Source of the DNA: Clostridium simiarum
GTDB taxonomy: Bacteria > Bacillota > Clostridia > Clostridiales > Clostridiaceae
Length of the DNA: 64,000 bases
NCBI RefSeq assembly: GCF_018919175.1
Contig: NZ_JAHLQL010000001.1
Span: forward strand, 186,001-250,000
Reading direction: 5' to 3'
Part shown: positions 9,061 through 19,715 of the stretch, one piece after another
How the letters are laid out: the number at the start of each line of letters is the position of its first letter
Position numbering within the stretch: the stretch's first letter is position 1
Program-made: the position numbers and the translations under genes
The notes under the pieces: model-generated
Databases searched by the model: none
What the model was told of the DNA's origin: nothing
Seen by the model: only the letters and a program-made list of their open reading frames with translations

Positions 9061-10242
9061 ATGAAAGAAATAGTTATTGCAAGTGCAGTTAGAACTGCCA
9101 TAGGTACCTTTGGAGGAAGTTTAAAGGATGTTGCAGCTGTAGATTTAGGAGCTATTGTAATTAAGGAAGCCTTAAATAGAGCTGGAGTTAAAGGTGAAAT
9201 GGTAGATGAAGTTATAATGGGTAACGTTCTTCAAGGTGGACTTGGACAAAACCCAGCTAGACAAGCTATGATAAAAGCAGGGTTACCTGTAGAAGTTCCA
9301 GCTATGACAATAAATAAAGTTTGTGGTTCAGGATTAAGAGCTGTTAGCCTTGCAAGTCAAATAATATTAGCAGGAGATGCTGATATAGTAGTAGCTGGTG
9401 GTATGGAGAATATGTCAAAGGCACCCTATGTACTAAATACAGCAAGATGGGGACAAAGAATGGGCAATGGGGCAACGGTAGACATGATGATAAATGACGG
9501 ATTATGGGATGCTTTTAATAATTATCATATGGGAATAACTGCTGAAAACATAGCGGAAAAATGGAATATTTCAAGAGAAGAACAAGATAAGTTCTCTGCA
9601 AGTTCACAAAATAAAGCGGAAAAGGCTATTAAAGATGGAAAGTTCAAGGAGGAGATTGTTCCTGTAGCAATCACACAAAGAAAAGGTGAACCTATTATAT
9701 TTGATACAGATGAGTTCCCAAGATTCGGGGCAACTGTGGAATCCCTTGGGAAATTAAGACCTGCATTCAAAAAGGACGGAACAGTTACAGCTGGTAATGC
9801 ATCCGGAATAAATGATGGAGCAGCAGCACTTGTAATAATGAGCGCTGAAAAAGCTAAAGAATTAGGAATAAAACCTCTTGCTAAAGTCTTATCCTATGGA
9901 TCAAGAGGATTAGAACCATCAATAATGGGATATGGACCATTTGCAGCTACTAATAAAGCTTTAGAAAAAGCAGGAGTTAAAGTTGAGGAGTTGGATTTAA
10001 TAGAAGCTAATGAAGCTTTTGCAGCTCAAAGTATAGCAGTAGCTAGAGACTTAGGCTTTGATATGGATAAAGTTAATGTTAATGGAGGAGCCATTGCTTT
10101 AGGACATCCAATAGGAGCCTCTGGAGCTAGGATACTAGTATCATTACTTCATGAAATGCAAAAAAGAGATGCAAAGAAAGGTCTTGCAACTTTATGTATA
10201 GGTGGAGGAATGGGAACTGCAGTGGTGGTAGAAAGAGAATAG
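9061..10242 (+). CDS. thl: Acetyl-CoA acetyltransferase (thiolase)
   Basis: The enzyme condenses two acetyl-CoA to acetoacetyl-CoA, the entry step to butyrate-type fermentation. It has 393 residues, standard for the biosynthetic thiolase. The nucleophilic cysteine is in [11 protein letters not shown] (about residue 88). The catalytic histidine is in [11 protein letters not shown] and the second cysteine in [10 protein letters not shown]. It is monocistronic: a strong promoter upstream and a terminator directly after it. The ribosome site is GGGAGG. Confidence 0.96.
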   Translation: MKEIVIASAVRTAIGTFGGSLKDVAAVDLGAIVIKEALNRAGVKGEMVDEVIMGNVLQGGLGQNPARQAMIKAGLPVEVPAMTINKVCGSGLRAVSLASQIILAGDADIVVAGGMENMSKAPYVLNTARWGQRMGNGATVDMMINDGLWDAFNNYHMGITAENIAEKWNISREEQDKFSASSQNKAEKAIKDGKFKEEIVPVAITQRKGEPIIFDTDEFPRFGATVESLGKLRPAFKKDGTVTAGNASGINDGAAALVIMSAEKAKELGIKPLAKVLSYGSRGLEPSIMGYGPFAATNKALEKAGVKVEELDLIEANEAFAAQSIAVARDLGFDMDKVNVNGGAIALGHPIGASGARILVSLLHEMQKRDAKKGLATLCIGGGMGTAVVVERE

Positions 10243-10254
10243 TTTTTACTTATT

Positions 10255-10284
10255 AAAAAGGAGGGTATAACCTCCTTTTTATTA
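10255..10284 (+). terminator. Terminator of thl
   Basis: A perfect 10-bp stem, AAAAAGGAGG / CCTCCTTTTT, with a 6-base loop and a T-rich end, starting 13 bases after the thl stop. Confidence 0.88.
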
Positions 10285-10384
10285 TTTAAATTATTAATGG
10301 GTATAATAAAAAAACAGAATAAACTTTTTTATGAAGTGTATCAAAAATATACTTTCAATTTATTGATATTTAATCAAGATATTT

Positions 10385-10413
10385 TTGTCGAATTTTAAAG
10401 AAAATTGTATAAT
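10385..10413 (+). promoter_or_regulatory. Candidate promoter of the atp operon
   Basis: TTGTCG at 10385-10390, a 17-base spacer and TATAAT at 10408-10413. It implies a leader of almost 300 bases before atpI. The rest of this 423-base gap holds no ribosome site with a credible ORF. Its only other strong feature is a palindrome at 10594-10629. Confidence 0.5.
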
Positions 10414-10593
10414 AGTTGAGGAATGCTATTGGATTTTGCGGTGTTCCATTTTTATGAAAATGTTAACAATTTTACGCTTGTATATTTCAGAAAATTATAT
10501 ATATTTAGCCAAATGCACAAAGGAGTTTTATATTATCTTTAATTGGAGTAAATTCGAATTTTTAATAGATAATAGGCTTAACATGAATAAAAT

Positions 10594-10629
10594 CCTTAAT
10601 AAATAGCCTTAAAAGGCTATTTATTAAGG
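10594..10629. repeat. Perfect 17-bp inverted repeat upstream of atpI
   Basis: The arms are CCTTAATAAATAGCCTT and AAGGCTATTTATTAAGG with only two bases between them. There is no T-run after the plus-strand arm, so it is not a textbook plus-strand terminator. If the atp promoter at 10385 is real, the repeat lies in the leader and would fold in the mRNA. Confidence 0.7.
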
Positions 10630-10707
10630 TAAATGAATTTATTTGAAATTTTATTATTAAAACCCAAAGCTATATAATTAGCAAGTAATAAAAAGAGGAG
10701 TTTAGTC

Positions 10708-11085
10708 ATGAAAAAATATCTTAAGATAATGTTAAAAGAAATGATCTTCATTACTCTATTCATTGCGTTAGCTTTTGCCGCAATATTCCTTTGGTTTTTT
10801 GATTACACTTATATAATTGCCTTCATATTAGGACTCTTCACTGCACTACTTAATTTCATTGCAAATAGTATAATTACTCATCTTATAATTAATAATAGAG
10901 GTAATAGGAAAATTATTTTAAGCCTATTAAACTTTGTTATTAGAACTTTAATTGTAGCATTTATTATTTTAGTTATTATGCTTTATTATGAAAATTATGT
11001 TATAGCATATGTTATAGGTTATGTATCACATTTTATTGTGATTATGATTTATGGACTAAGAACAGACAAAGGAGAAGGGGAGTGA
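10708..11085 (+). CDS. atpI: ATP synthase subunit I
   Basis: A 125-residue membrane protein with four predicted helices, at the first position of the atp operon. AtpI-type proteins assist assembly of the c-ring and may help Mg uptake; they are poorly conserved, so the call depends mainly on position and topology. The ribosome site is GAGGAG. The gene ends 4 bases before atpB. Confidence 0.83.
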   Translation: MKKYLKIMLKEMIFITLFIALAFAAIFLWFFDYTYIIAFILGLFTALLNFIANSIITHLIINNRGNRKIILSLLNFVIRTLIVAFIILVIMLYYENYVIAYVIGYVSHFIVIMIYGLRTDKGEGE

Positions 11086-11089
11086 TTTA

Positions 11090-11770
11090 GTGGAACAAAT
11101 TGAACCTATTTTTTCCTTTAATATTATGAACTTTAAATTTGATATTACTTATAGTCTTGTAGTACAGTGGGCTATAATAATTATCTTAGGCCTAATAGCT
11201 TATTTTCTTACTAGAAACTTAAAGGATATACCAGCTAGAAAGCAAAATATTGCAGAGATTTTTGTTGAATTTGTTGAGGGTGTAGTGGTAGAAAATATGG
11301 GAGAATCTTACAGGGAATTCATTCCTTTTGTAGGAACCTTGGGGCTTTATCTTTTAGTTATGAATATTACAGGATTAGTAGGTATTGAACCACCTACTAA
11401 AGATTACAATGTTACCTTGGGCATGGCTCTAATATCATTTATTGTCATCCAAGGTTATACAATAAAAAAGATTGGAATAGCACATTATTTTATAGGCTTT
11501 GGAAAGCCTATAATGGCTATGATTCCTATGAACTTATTAGAAAGAGTTATGTTACCAGTATCTTTAAGTTTAAGATTATTTGGTAATATGACAGCAGCGG
11601 CAGTTATAATGGGGCTTTTATACAAGGCACTAGGTAGTTTGAGTTGGTTTGCTCAATTAGGGTTGCCAGTATTTTTACATTTTTATTTTGATATTTTTGA
11701 TGGTGTAATTCAAATGGTGATATTCACAATGTTGACCATGATAAATATTAAAATAATTTCAGAACACTAA
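11090..11770 (+). CDS. atpB: ATP synthase Fo subunit a
   Basis: Subunit a forms the ion half-channels next to the c-ring. The 226-residue product has five to six hydrophobic helices. The essential arginine of the penultimate long helix is in LSLRLFGNMTAA, the family signature. The start is GTG with GGGGAGTG upstream. It is tightly linked to atpI and followed at 27 bases by atpE. Confidence 0.94.
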   Translation: MEQIEPIFSFNIMNFKFDITYSLVVQWAIIIILGLIAYFLTRNLKDIPARKQNIAEIFVEFVEGVVVENMGESYREFIPFVGTLGLYLLVMNITGLVGIEPPTKDYNVTLGMALISFIVIQGYTIKKIGIAHYFIGFGKPIMAMIPMNLLERVMLPVSLSLRLFGNMTAAAVIMGLLYKALGSLSWFAQLGLPVFLHFYFDIFDGVIQMVIFTMLTMINIKIISEH

Positions 11771-11797
11771 TAACAGCAATTTTAAGGAGGAATAATT

Positions 11798-12040
11798 ATG
11801 AATCATGAATTTGTAGCAGCTATGTCAGCTTTAGCAGCAGGTATAGCAGTTTTAACAGGAATAGGAGCAGGGATAGGTATAGGAAATGCCACAGGAAAAG
11901 CGGTGGAAGGAATAGCAAGACAACCAGAAGCCAGCGGTAAAATAACAACAGCTCTTATTATAGGTAATGGTTTTGCTGAAGCAACTGCTATTTATGGACT
12001 TTTAGTATCTATATTCCTAATATTTGTTGGGGTAAAATAA
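11798..12040 (+). CDS. atpE: ATP synthase Fo subunit c
   Basis: An 80-residue helical hairpin forming the rotor ring. The polar loop is [10 protein letters not shown] and the ion-carrying glutamate is E61 in [10 protein letters not shown]. The glutamine diagnostic of sodium-binding rings (Q32 of Ilyobacter tartaricus) is isoleucine here (I28, GAGIGIGNA), and the serine after the glutamate is alanine (A62). By residue comparison a proton-coupled ring is more likely than a sodium ring. The ribosome site is AAGGAGG. Confidence 0.95.
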   Translation: MNHEFVAAMSALAAGIAVLTGIGAGIGIGNATGKAVEGIARQPEASGKITTALIIGNGFAEATAIYGLLVSIFLIFVGVK

Positions 12041-12051
12041 TAAGGATTAAA

Positions 12052-12095
12052 GGCTCTGTTTTATAGATTTATAATTTAACTAATAAGACAGAGCC
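12052..12095 (+). promoter_or_regulatory. Stem-loop between atpE and atpF
   Basis: GGCTCTGTTTTA pairs with TAAGACAGAGCC (one G-U pair) around a 20-base loop. There is no T-run, so it is not a classical terminator. It could protect the 3' end of an atpE segment and raise subunit c yield; that role is inference. Confidence 0.55.
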
Positions 12096-12125
12096 ATAAT
12101 TAAAAAGAAATTTATATAAACCATT

Positions 12126-12143
12126 AAGCCTGAAGGGAGGCTT
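12126..12143 (+). promoter_or_regulatory. Small hairpin holding the atpF ribosome site
   Basis: AAGCCT and AGGCTT form a 6-bp stem around GAAGGG, so part of the GAAGGGAGG ribosome site of atpF is paired or in the loop. The spacing to the ATG at 12154 is also long (about 13 bases). Both would lower atpF translation relative to atpE. Confidence 0.4.
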
Positions 12144-12153
12144 TGATATAAAT

Positions 12154-12630
12154 ATGATAAAGATATCTCAAATTACAGCAGTTATAATTAACTTTTTTAT
12201 TTTATATTTAATTTTAAGACATTTTTTATTTAGACCAGTTACAAATATGATGAATAGTAGAAAAGCAAGAATTGAGGGCAATTTAGCAAAGGCTAAGGAT
12301 GATATGAAAAAAGCAGAAGCTTTAAAAAATGAGAATGAAACTCTTTTAAGGCAAGCCGCAGAAGAAGGAAAGAAAATAACAAAAGAGCGAAAAGCTAAGG
12401 CGGAAGATTTATATGCTGAAATAGTTGCAGAAGCACATAAGGAAGCAGAAATAATCTATGACAGAGCTAAAATAGAGATTGAAAGAGAAAAAGAAAAAGC
12501 ACAAAATGAAGTTAAAAGTGCTGTGATTGAACTTGCTATAATGCTATCGGCAAAAGTATTAGAAGAGAATATTGATGAGAAAAAGCATAGACAGCTAATA
12601 GAAGATTATTTATCTAAGGTAGGTAATTAA
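12154..12630 (+). CDS. atpF: ATP synthase Fo subunit b
   Basis: Subunit b is the peripheral stalk. The 158-residue product has one N-terminal membrane helix (residues 5-25, [18 protein letters not shown]) followed by a long charged coiled coil rich in K, E and A. The start ATG is 113 bases after atpE. The stop is followed two bases later by atpH, consistent with coupled translation of the stalk subunits. Confidence 0.94.
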   Translation: MIKISQITAVIINFFILYLILRHFLFRPVTNMMNSRKARIEGNLAKAKDDMKKAEALKNENETLLRQAAEEGKKITKERKAKAEDLYAEIVAEAHKEAEIIYDRAKIEIEREKEKAQNEVKSAVIELAIMLSAKVLEENIDEKKHRQLIEDYLSKVGN

Positions 12631-12632
12631 CT

Positions 12633-13172
12633 ATGTATGAGTATTTAGATAAAAGATATGCTTTAGCTTTATATGAAGTTGCAGAGGAAAAAGAAAAGGT
12701 AGAGGAATATCTGCAGGATTTAAGAGAAATCGTAGATCTAATACAAAATAATGAGGATTTTTTGAAAATAATTAAACATCCTCAAATAAGCACTTCAAGA
12801 AAGAAAAAGACCTTTATAAAGATATTTAAAGATAAAATAGATGAAGAGTTATTGTCTTTTCTACTTATACTTATAGAAAAAGATAGGATATTATTTTTAA
12901 AAGAAAAGTTAAATGAGATGGAAAAAATTCATTTAGAGAGAAATAATACTCTTATTGCTAAAGTGAAAACCGTAATACCTTTAAATGATGAGGAAAGAAA
13001 AATTCTTATAGATAAACTATCAAATAAATATAATAAAAAGATTATGCTAGAAGAAGAAATTGACAAGGGCATAATAGGTGGGGTTTATGTAAGAGTTGGT
13101 GATGATGTAATAGATGGAACTGTAAAGTCCAAGTTAGAAGAAATGAAAGAAATAGTGCTTAAAACGGAATAG
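12633..13172 (+). CDS. atpH: ATP synthase F1 subunit delta
   Basis: Delta joins the b stalk to the top of the F1 head. The 179-residue product begins with [12 protein letters not shown], the family start, and ends with the conserved [20 protein letters not shown]. The ATG is two bases after the atpF stop. It is followed at 10 bases by atpA. Confidence 0.94.
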   Translation: MYEYLDKRYALALYEVAEEKEKVEEYLQDLREIVDLIQNNEDFLKIIKHPQISTSRKKKTFIKIFKDKIDEELLSFLLILIEKDRILFLKEKLNEMEKIHLERNNTLIAKVKTVIPLNDEERKILIDKLSNKYNKKIMLEEEIDKGIIGGVYVRVGDDVIDGTVKSKLEEMKEIVLKTE

Positions 13173-13182
13173 AGGTGATGTC

Positions 13183-14691
13183 ATGAATATAAAACCAGAA
13201 GAAATTACATCTATAATAAAAAAAGAAATTGAAAGATATGAGAAGAAAATAGAAACAGTGGACTCTGGTACCATTATTCAAATAGGTGATGGTGTTTCTA
13301 GGGTATATGGATTAGATGACTGCATGGAAGGTGAAATGCTAGAGTTTCCAAATGGCGTATACGGTATGGCATTAAACCTTGAGCAAGATAATGTAGGGTG
13401 TGTACTTTTAGGCTCTGAAGAAGGTATAAAAGAAGGAGATATAGTAAAAAGAACTGGAAAAGTAGTGGAAGTTCCTGTAGGTGAAGAACTTATAGGAAGA
13501 GTGGTTAACTCACTTGGAACACCTATAGATGGAAAAGGGCCAATAAAAGCTGATGCTATGCGCGCTATTGAGTTTCCAGCTCCTGGTGTAATTGACAGAC
13601 AATCTGTTAAAGAGCCTCTTCAAACAGGAATAAAAGCTATAGATTCTATGGTGCCTATTGGAAAGGGGCAAAGAGAACTTATTATAGGAGATAGACAAAC
13701 AGGAAAAACAGCTATAACATTAGATGCTATATTAAATCAAAAGGGAAAAGACGTAGTTTGCATATATGTTGCTATTGGTCAGAAACAGTCAACAGTAGCA
13801 CATATTGTAAATAGCCTTGAAGAAATGGGAGCTTTGGATTACACCATAGTTGTTGCATCTACAGCATCAGAAACAGCGCCATTACAATTTTTAGCTCCTT
13901 ATGCAGGTTGTAGTATGGGAGAATACTTTATGTACAAAGGTAAAGATGTATTAATAATATATGATGACCTTTCAAAGCATGCGGTAGCTTACAGGACTAT
14001 GTCATTATTACTTAGGAGACCACCGGGAAGAGAAGCTTATCCTGGAGATGTATTCTATATACATTCAAGGTTACTTGAAAGAGCGGCTAAGTTATCAGAA
14101 AAGCTAGGTGGAGGTTCTTTAACAGCTCTTCCAATAATTGAGACTTTAGCTGGGGATGTGACAGCCTATATCCCAACTAATGTAATATCTATAACTGATG
14201 GTCAAATATTTCTTGAATCAGAGCTTTTCTATTCAGGTCAAAGGCCAGCAATAAACGCGGGTATATCGGTATCGAGAGTTGGAGGTAATGCACAGATAAA
14301 GGCTATGAAGCAAGTATCCGGTACTCTTAGAATTGAATTAGCACAATATAGAGAACTTGCAGCTTTTGCTCAATTTGGTTCTGATCTCGATAAAGAAGCT
14401 ATGAAGAGACTTGAAAAAGGTAAAAGATTGATTGAAATATTAAAACAGGATCAATATAAACCTATGCCAGTAGAGCAACAAATAATTATGCTTTACGCTG
14501 GGGTTAATAATTATCTAATGGATATAGAGGTACCTAAAATTAGAAAGTTTGAAAGAGAATTTTTAGATTATATTGATACTCATTATAGAGAGATTAGTAG
14601 AGAAATATTAGAGAAAAAAGAGTTAACTGAGGATATAAAAAATAAATTGAATAAAGCCATAGCAGAATTTAAAAAGAATTTTCTAGCTTAA
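13183..14691 (+). CDS. atpA: ATP synthase F1 subunit alpha
   Basis: The non-catalytic nucleotide-binding subunit, 502 residues. The P-loop is [10 protein letters not shown], the Walker B region is [16 protein letters not shown], and the arginine finger lies in the conserved [16 protein letters not shown]. The ribosome site is GAGGTG, and its position in the operon is standard. Confidence 0.97.
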   Translation: MNIKPEEITSIIKKEIERYEKKIETVDSGTIIQIGDGVSRVYGLDDCMEGEMLEFPNGVYGMALNLEQDNVGCVLLGSEEGIKEGDIVKRTGKVVEVPVGEELIGRVVNSLGTPIDGKGPIKADAMRAIEFPAPGVIDRQSVKEPLQTGIKAIDSMVPIGKGQRELIIGDRQTGKTAITLDAILNQKGKDVVCIYVAIGQKQSTVAHIVNSLEEMGALDYTIVVASTASETAPLQFLAPYAGCSMGEYFMYKGKDVLIIYDDLSKHAVAYRTMSLLLRRPPGREAYPGDVFYIHSRLLERAAKLSEKLGGGSLTALPIIETLAGDVTAYIPTNVISITDGQIFLESELFYSGQRPAINAGISVSRVGGNAQIKAMKQVSGTLRIELAQYRELAAFAQFGSDLDKEAMKRLEKGKRLIEILKQDQYKPMPVEQQIIMLYAGVNNYLMDIEVPKIRKFEREFLDYIDTHYREISREILEKKELTEDIKNKLNKAIAEFKKNFLA

Positions 14692-14710
14692 GGTTTTAGG
14701 AGGTGGAAAT

Positions 14711-15565
14711 GTGGCAGGAGCAGGACTTATAGCCATAAGAAGAAGAGTTAAGTCTGTTACCAATACCAAAAAAATTACTAAAGCCATGGGACTTGTTGCC
14801 ACCGCTAAACTTAGAAAAACAAGAGAACAGTTGATGGTAAATAATAAATACTATTCATCAGTAAAAGAATCCTTTGATACTTTAGTAAATTCAATGGAAG
14901 ATCATTTTGGTATGTATTTTGAAGGAAATTCTTCAAATAATAAATTATACATAGTATTTACTTCAGATAGTGGACTTTGTGGAGGTTATAATGGGTCTGT
15001 AACTTCTTACGCTATTGAAAGGATGGAAAACACAGAAGAGAAATCTTTGATAATAATGGTAGGTCAAAAGGGAAAGGGATATTTTAATAAGTTAGGTTAC
15101 TCTACTGCAGCTGAATTTTTTGAAATACCAGATATTCCTAAAGCGGAAGATATAAGACCTATTTTAGATAAGGCTTTGGAATTATATGATGAGGAAAAGG
15201 TAGGAGAAATAAATGTAATTTATTCTAAATTTATTTCTCCGGTAAAACAAGCTGTTGTGTCAGAAAAGTTAATTCCTTTCGATTTTAATCAAAAGGAAAG
15301 TGAAGGAAAAACTTTTGAGTTTGAACCTAATATAGAGGAATGCTTCACATTATTAAAAAATGTATATCTAGAGGCAAGGCTATTAAATAATATTCTTGAT
15401 GCAAAAGCTAGTGAGCATAGTTCTAGAATGGCTGCAATGAATGGTGCAACTCAAAATGCTAATGATCTTTTAGATAAATTAAATTTAAAATTTAATAGAA
15501 TAAGACAGAGTGCTATAACACAAGAAATATCAGAAATTGTAGGAGGAGCACAAGCTCAAAGATAA
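14711..15565 (+). CDS. atpG: ATP synthase F1 subunit gamma
   Basis: The central rotor shaft, 284 residues. The N-terminal coiled coil IRRRVKSVTNTKKITKAMGL and the C-terminal coiled coil MAAMNGATQNANDLLDKL with NRIRQSAITQEISEIVGGA are characteristic. The start is GTG, with AGGAGGTGG upstream. It lies between atpA and atpD as usual. Confidence 0.96.
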   Translation: MAGAGLIAIRRRVKSVTNTKKITKAMGLVATAKLRKTREQLMVNNKYYSSVKESFDTLVNSMEDHFGMYFEGNSSNNKLYIVFTSDSGLCGGYNGSVTSYAIERMENTEEKSLIIMVGQKGKGYFNKLGYSTAAEFFEIPDIPKAEDIRPILDKALELYDEEKVGEINVIYSKFISPVKQAVVSEKLIPFDFNQKESEGKTFEFEPNIEECFTLLKNVYLEARLLNNILDAKASEHSSRMAAMNGATQNANDLLDKLNLKFNRIRQSAITQEISEIVGGAQAQR

Positions 15566-15577
15566 ATGAGGAGGTAG

Positions 15578-16978
<1,401 letters not shown>

Positions 16979-16992
16979 TGGAGAGGATTTTG

Positions 16993-17259
16993 ATGATGGA
17001 GTTAATGAGCTTAAACATTCTTACACCAGATAAAGAAATATATTCAGGTCAAATTAAAAAATTATTTACAGAAAATGCTGAAGGAAGTTTTGAGGTTCTT
17101 CCTAGACATGGAGCTATGATAACAGTAGTTGTACCTTCAACTGTTCAGTTTATTGGTGAGGATGAAAAAAAGTATAGAGTATCCATTTCAGAAGGAGTAT
17201 TAACGGTAAAGGATAATAATATAAGTGTAGCATGCAAAAATGCAGAGTGGGATAAATAA
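16993..17259 (+). CDS. atpC: ATP synthase F1 subunit epsilon, short form without the C-terminal helical domain
   Basis: Epsilon couples the gamma shaft to the c-ring. The beta-sandwich domain is complete (SLNILTPDKEIYSG, EVLPRHGAMIT, VSISEGVLTVKDNN), but the protein stops right after NAEWDK, at about 88 residues. Family members are usually 130-140 residues with a two-helix C-terminal domain that can inhibit ATP hydrolysis. Downstream sequence leads straight into a terminator. I chose the ATG pair at 16993/16996, which has GGAGAGG in front. An ATG overlapping the atpD stop (16978) is also in frame. Confidence 0.88.
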   Translation: MMELMSLNILTPDKEIYSGQIKKLFTENAEGSFEVLPRHGAMITVVVPSTVQFIGEDEKKYRVSISEGVLTVKDNNISVACKNAEWDK

Positions 17260-17275
17260 GCAAGATTTTAATTTT

Positions 17276-17329
17276 AAAAAGCCTATAGTCTAGAATTAAT
17301 AATGTTCTAGATTATAGGCTTTTTTATTT
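17276..17329 (+). terminator. Terminator of the atp operon
   Basis: AAAAAGCCTATAGTCTAGA pairs with TCTAGATTATAGGCTTTTTT around a short loop, 17 bases after atpC. It closes the nine-gene operon. Confidence 0.85.
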
Positions 17330-17506
17330 AAAATACGTATCCTGTTCACACTTTTTTGAGAAACCAATATATTGATAATATATTGTAATATTTGCCTTAA
17401 ATTCATTAAAATAAGTGAATAATGTATTACCTCCATATAAAAAATTAAGGGAAAGCTGTATATTATATTTCTTAATGACAATAATTAGAAAAAAGGGGGT
17501 AATTCT

Positions 17507-18196
17507 ATGAAGAAACTTATATGGATAGTCCTTATAGGTCTTTTAAATTTTGTATTTCTTATGGGATATAAATCTTACAATGATGAGGATTTAATTAATA
17601 AATTTGTTGTATCGCTAGAAGGAAAACCAGAGGAATATGGTATGAAAATAGAATTTCAAAATGTAGAAGAAGATAGGATTTCTGAAATATATGAAGATAT
17701 TGATAAAATACTAATAAAATATGAAAAAATCAACAAAGATGCTGATGTGGAAGAAAATAAAGATATAAAGTTTATCAATAAAAAGGAAGATGGAATAGAG
17801 TTAAAAGCATTGGTAAACAAATCAGAAAAAGTTGGGTATATAGAAGTAAAATTTAATATAGAATCCATAATGGAAAAAGAAAAAATAGAGAAAGAAGTGC
17901 TTAGAAATGTTGAAAGAGAAAGAAGCGCTAAGGTTTATAAATATGTTAAGGCTAAAGTTGAAGATGATAGCTTAGAAGAATGTAAGACTCACATAGAAGA
18001 ATTATTAGTAAGTGAAAAAAATTTAAACATAGATATAAAATTCACTGATTTTGGGGTTATAGGTACTGCCTTAACCAATAAGGCTAGCAAAAATGGTAAT
18101 TCACCAGGTTGTGTGGACATAAACTTCGCAGTAATGAGATACACTTCAGGAACATATCTGATTGTTGGTACGCCAATAATCTATAATGCTTATTAA
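17507..18196 (+). CDS. ywmB: YwmB-type protein of unknown function
   Basis: A 229-residue protein with one N-terminal hydrophobic segment (residues 4-21), a signal peptide or anchor; the rest should be outside the membrane. In Bacillus and Clostridium a YwmB-family gene (TATA-box-binding-like fold) sits directly before murA and spoIID. This position and the size are the main basis for the call. The C-terminus has GCVDINFAVMRYTSGTYLI. Function is unknown. Its end lies 22 bases before the murA start, so they are probably one transcript. Confidence 0.65.
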   Translation: MKKLIWIVLIGLLNFVFLMGYKSYNDEDLINKFVVSLEGKPEEYGMKIEFQNVEEDRISEIYEDIDKILIKYEKINKDADVEENKDIKFINKKEDGIELKALVNKSEKVGYIEVKFNIESIMEKEKIEKEVLRNVERERSAKVYKYVKAKVEDDSLEECKTHIEELLVSEKNLNIDIKFTDFGVIGTALTNKASKNGNSPGCVDINFAVMRYTSGTYLIVGTPIIYNAY

Positions 18197-18218
18197 CAAT
18201 TATAGGATGGAGGATAAT

Positions 18219-19481
18219 ATGGAAAAGATAATAATTAAAGGTGGCTATAAGCTAAAAGGAGAAGTAAATATAAGTTCTGCTAAAAATTCAGTATTGCCTA
18301 TAATAGCTGCTAGTATATTAAGTGGAGATGTTTCTATTATTGAAAATGCACCTATGTTAGAAGATGTTTTTGTTATATGTAAGGTATTAGAATCCTTAGG
18401 AGCTGATGTTCAATTAGATACAAATACAAATTGCATTACTATTGATACTAAAGATATAAATTCAAAAGAAGAACCTCATAGTGATTTAGTGAGAAAGATG
18501 CGAGCGTCCTTCTTAATAATGGGACCTATGTTATCAAGATTTGGTAGAGTAAAACTATCTTTACCAGGTGGATGTAATATTGGCAGTAGACCTATAGATC
18601 TTCATTTAAAAGGATTTAGTGCTTTAGGAGCGCAGATAGATTTGGGACATGGATATGTAGAAGGAAGAGCTAACAGGCTTATAGGAAATAAAATATACCT
18701 TGACTTCCCATCAGTTGGTGCCACAGAGAATATAATGATGGCAGCGGTACTTGCTAAAGGGGAAACTGTTATAGAAAATTCAGCAGAAGAACCTGAAATA
18801 GAAGACTTAGCAACTTATCTTAACTCTATGGGAGCTTGTATAGAAGGTGCAGGAACAGGAACTATAAAGATAAAAGGGGTAGAAGAGTTAAAAGGTGTTA
18901 GGCATAGACCTATATACGATAGAATTGAGGCAGGAACTTATATGACAGCAGCTGCTATAACTAAGAGCCAAATAAAAATAAATGGAATAAATGAGGAACA
19001 TATGAAGCCCATTCTAGCTAAACTATCAGAGTGTGGAGTTAATATGGAAATAAAAAATGAAAGTGTAATAATTTATGGAGAGGGCGATATAAAAGCAGTA
19101 GATATTAAGACTATGCCATACCCTGGATTTCCTACAGATATGCAGGCGCAAATGATGGCTTTATTAGCTATTGCTAAAGGAACTAGCATAATAACTGAAA
19201 CTGTATTTGAAAATAGGTTTATGCATGCTCCAGAGTTAAAAAGAATGGGAGCAAATGTAAAAATAGATGGTAGAAGTGCTGTTATTGAAGGTGTTAAAAA
19301 ACTTACAGGGGCTGAGGTTAAGGCCACGGATTTAAGGGCTGGTGCAGCTTTAATAATATGTGCATTGGCTGCAGAAGGATGTACTAGCATTTCTGATGTT
19401 TACCATATTGATAGGGGATATGTGGATATAGAAAATAAATTAAAGGCTTTAGGAGCAAATATTGAAAGAATTAATTATTAG
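18219..19481 (+). CDS. murA: UDP-N-acetylglucosamine 1-carboxyvinyltransferase
   Basis: The enzyme transfers enolpyruvate from PEP to UDP-GlcNAc, the first committed step of peptidoglycan synthesis and the target of fosfomycin. The catalytic cysteine is in LPGGCNIGSRPIDLH, so the enzyme should be of the fosfomycin-sensitive type. KNSVLPIIAASIL at the N-terminus and RAGAALIICALAAEG near the C-terminus are conserved. The ATG at 18219 is placed by GGATGGAGG just upstream, giving 420 residues. An earlier in-frame ATG (18186) overlaps ywmB. Confidence 0.95.
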   Translation: MEKIIIKGGYKLKGEVNISSAKNSVLPIIAASILSGDVSIIENAPMLEDVFVICKVLESLGADVQLDTNTNCITIDTKDINSKEEPHSDLVRKMRASFLIMGPMLSRFGRVKLSLPGGCNIGSRPIDLHLKGFSALGAQIDLGHGYVEGRANRLIGNKIYLDFPSVGATENIMMAAVLAKGETVIENSAEEPEIEDLATYLNSMGACIEGAGTGTIKIKGVEELKGVRHRPIYDRIEAGTYMTAAAITKSQIKINGINEEHMKPILAKLSECGVNMEIKNESVIIYGEGDIKAVDIKTMPYPGFPTDMQAQMMALLAIAKGTSIITETVFENRFMHAPELKRMGANVKIDGRSAVIEGVKKLTGAEVKATDLRAGAALIICALAAEGCTSISDVYHIDRGYVDIENKLKALGANIERINY

Positions 19482-19565
19482 CATAACCTTTCTATATATT
19501 TATCTAGAAGTTATTTACTATAAAAAATTTAATAATAAGAATAAGTTTATTATAGTATTCTTGTT

Positions 19566-19620
19566 AATATCCTCATTCCTTGATTCTTATGAGATCAAGG
19601 AATGAGGATATTAGCTTTTA
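19566..19620 (+). terminator. Stem-loop after murA
   Basis: A perfect 19-bp stem (AATATCCTCATTCCTTGAT and its complement) with a 9-base loop, about 85 bases after murA. The tail has few T, so it may also act as a transcript stabiliser. Confidence 0.65.
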
Positions 19621-19715
19621 TGAAACATATTATTTATTAAAAGTTATATATTTAAATAAAGATTAATATAATTTTGTATAAGATCTTTGGTAAATATATA
19701 AAAGGGAGAATGGGA

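Noticed and set aside
10385..10606. A 73-codon frame from TTG in the atp leader
   Set aside because: No ribosome site, the start lies in the -35 box of a likely promoter, and composition is that of AT-rich spacer.
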